DNA of 64,000 nt from Corynebacterium stationis. Its GTDB lineage: Bacteria > Actinomycetota > Actinomycetes > Mycobacteriales > Mycobacteriaceae. Position 1 is the first letter of the stretch. Every line of letters starts with the position of its first letter. Of the stretch, positions 63,517 to 64,000 are shown in pieces. The position numbers were made by a program, and so were the translations under genes. Location: NCBI RefSeq assembly GCF_001941345.1, contig NZ_CP009251.1, positions 2,232,001-2,296,000 of the forward strand, read 5' to 3'. The notes below the pieces were generated by a model. It saw nothing but the letters and a program-made list of their open reading frames with translations. It made no database searches and was not told the DNA's origin.

Positions 63517-64000
63517 CTTCCTAACGGCGAAGGCAGGGCGACCACCGTCGCGGAGTCGGGTGCTACCTCGGTATATCCGGCATCGCGGATAACCACGGCC
63601 TCAGGTACCTCGAGGGCTTTGTTAAAGACTTCACGGGGTACTTCACGCACGCTCAAGATAAAGTCTTGTTGTTTCCACTCCCAGGCCTCTTGCGCGCTCA
63701 AGGACGCGGCGTAGAGCATCGACCCGTGTCCGACTTGGGCTGCTGCTTTACCCGCGGTCATCTCCAAAGAGTTATCCACATAAATCACCGGCGCATTAGC
63801 TAAAGGGGCGCCGAGTTCTTCGTGTGGGAGATCAGTATGACCGATTTGTAGTTTCGCAATCGGCGGGGGGACATCTTTCACCGCTGAAGGAATAAAAGCC
63901 CGGGCTTGATTATTAACCGTTACTCCGGCCAGGCCTTGCACATCATCCCACGCCTTATTGCGCGCACGTCGGGCGACCTTGCGGATACGGTGGCCGTACC
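63513..64000 (-). CDS. PTH2-like peptidyl-tRNA hydrolase domain protein, partial
   Basis: The frame stays open from the stop at 63513 to the right edge, so the N-terminus is outside the window; the GTG at 63941 is not needed as start. The visible part contains VIYVDNSLEMTAGKAAAQVG and HGSMLYAASL, the motif of archaeal-type peptidyl-tRNA hydrolase (PTH2). An extra basic N-terminal segment precedes it. Function as a hydrolase is inferred. Confidence 0.78.
   Translation of the reverse strand, partial: YGHRIRKVARRARNKAWDDVQGLAGVTVNNQARAFIPSAVKDVPPPIAKLQIGHTDLPHEELGAPLANAPVIYVDNSLEMTAGKAAAQVGHGSMLYAASLSAQEAWEWKQQDFILSVREVPREVFNKALEVPEAVVIRDAGYTEVAPDSATVVALPSPLGS

Noticed and set aside
1-64000. 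CRISPR arrays, IS elements, rRNA or prophage
   Set aside because: No regularly spaced repeats, transposase, integrase, Cas or rRNA-like sequence was found on reading the window.

Overview
The window looks like chromosome from a pigmented Corynebacterium. Three things point there: a single-polypeptide actinobacterial type I fatty acid synthase (3012 aa) followed by its own AcpS; a crtB/crtI/crtE/crtYe/crtYf/crtEb set of the type that makes the C50 carotenoid decaprenoxanthin; and a familiar actinobacterial housekeeping run (rdgB, rph, murI, rhomboid, DUF2017, clpS, pncB, dinG-type helicase). A species close to the C. ammoniagenes/stationis/casei group is plausible but is inference only.

Region 1 (1-11969) is an accessory sugar cluster. 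It holds a GmhB-type phosphatase, three GT9 (heptosyltransferase-family) genes, a GT4, a GT4 fused to a GmhA-type isomerase, two different HldE-like kinase/nucleotidyltransferase fusions, a short SDR, an aldehyde dehydrogenase and a GT2. Together these can be read as sedoheptulose-7-P to NDP-heptose to heptosylated glycan, an ADP-heptose-type pathway in a Gram-positive mycolate-type bacterium. No obvious HldD epimerase is present. This is the best candidate for an undescribed system.

Region 2 (12037-16888) is a partly decayed stress/redox group: an epimerase fused to a ferritin-like domain, a 52-residue acidic protein, a cinA remnant, a zinc alcohol dehydrogenase and a thoroughly frameshifted thiamine-pyrophosphate enzyme.

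Region 3 (17016-28344) is a pigment and light-protection group: crtB-crtI, a gap of about 480 bases, then GT2-crtE-crtYe-crtYf-crtEb with overlapping genes, then a secreted lipocalin, a photolyase, a DUF2867-type SDR and an ArAE/FUSC-type membrane protein. The GT2 gene inside the crt operon is a candidate carotenoid glycosyltransferase.

Region 4 (28328-64000) reads as core genome, with more uniform and more strongly biased codon use by eye: an LLM oxidoreductase, a lipoprotein L,D-transpeptidase, tRNA-Lys, a small XRE-like regulator, glutaminase-STAS, bcp, a TetR regulator, an HNH protein, acpS-fas, bioDA, a POT transporter, a secreted nuclease, a GntR-ABC operon, an SPFH protein, tRNA-Leu, and the rdgB...dinG block. 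Several intrinsic terminators and a few operator-like inverted repeats are listed. No CRISPR array, rRNA, insertion sequence, integrase or replication origin was seen. Genes at both ends (1-642 and 63513-64000) run off the window.
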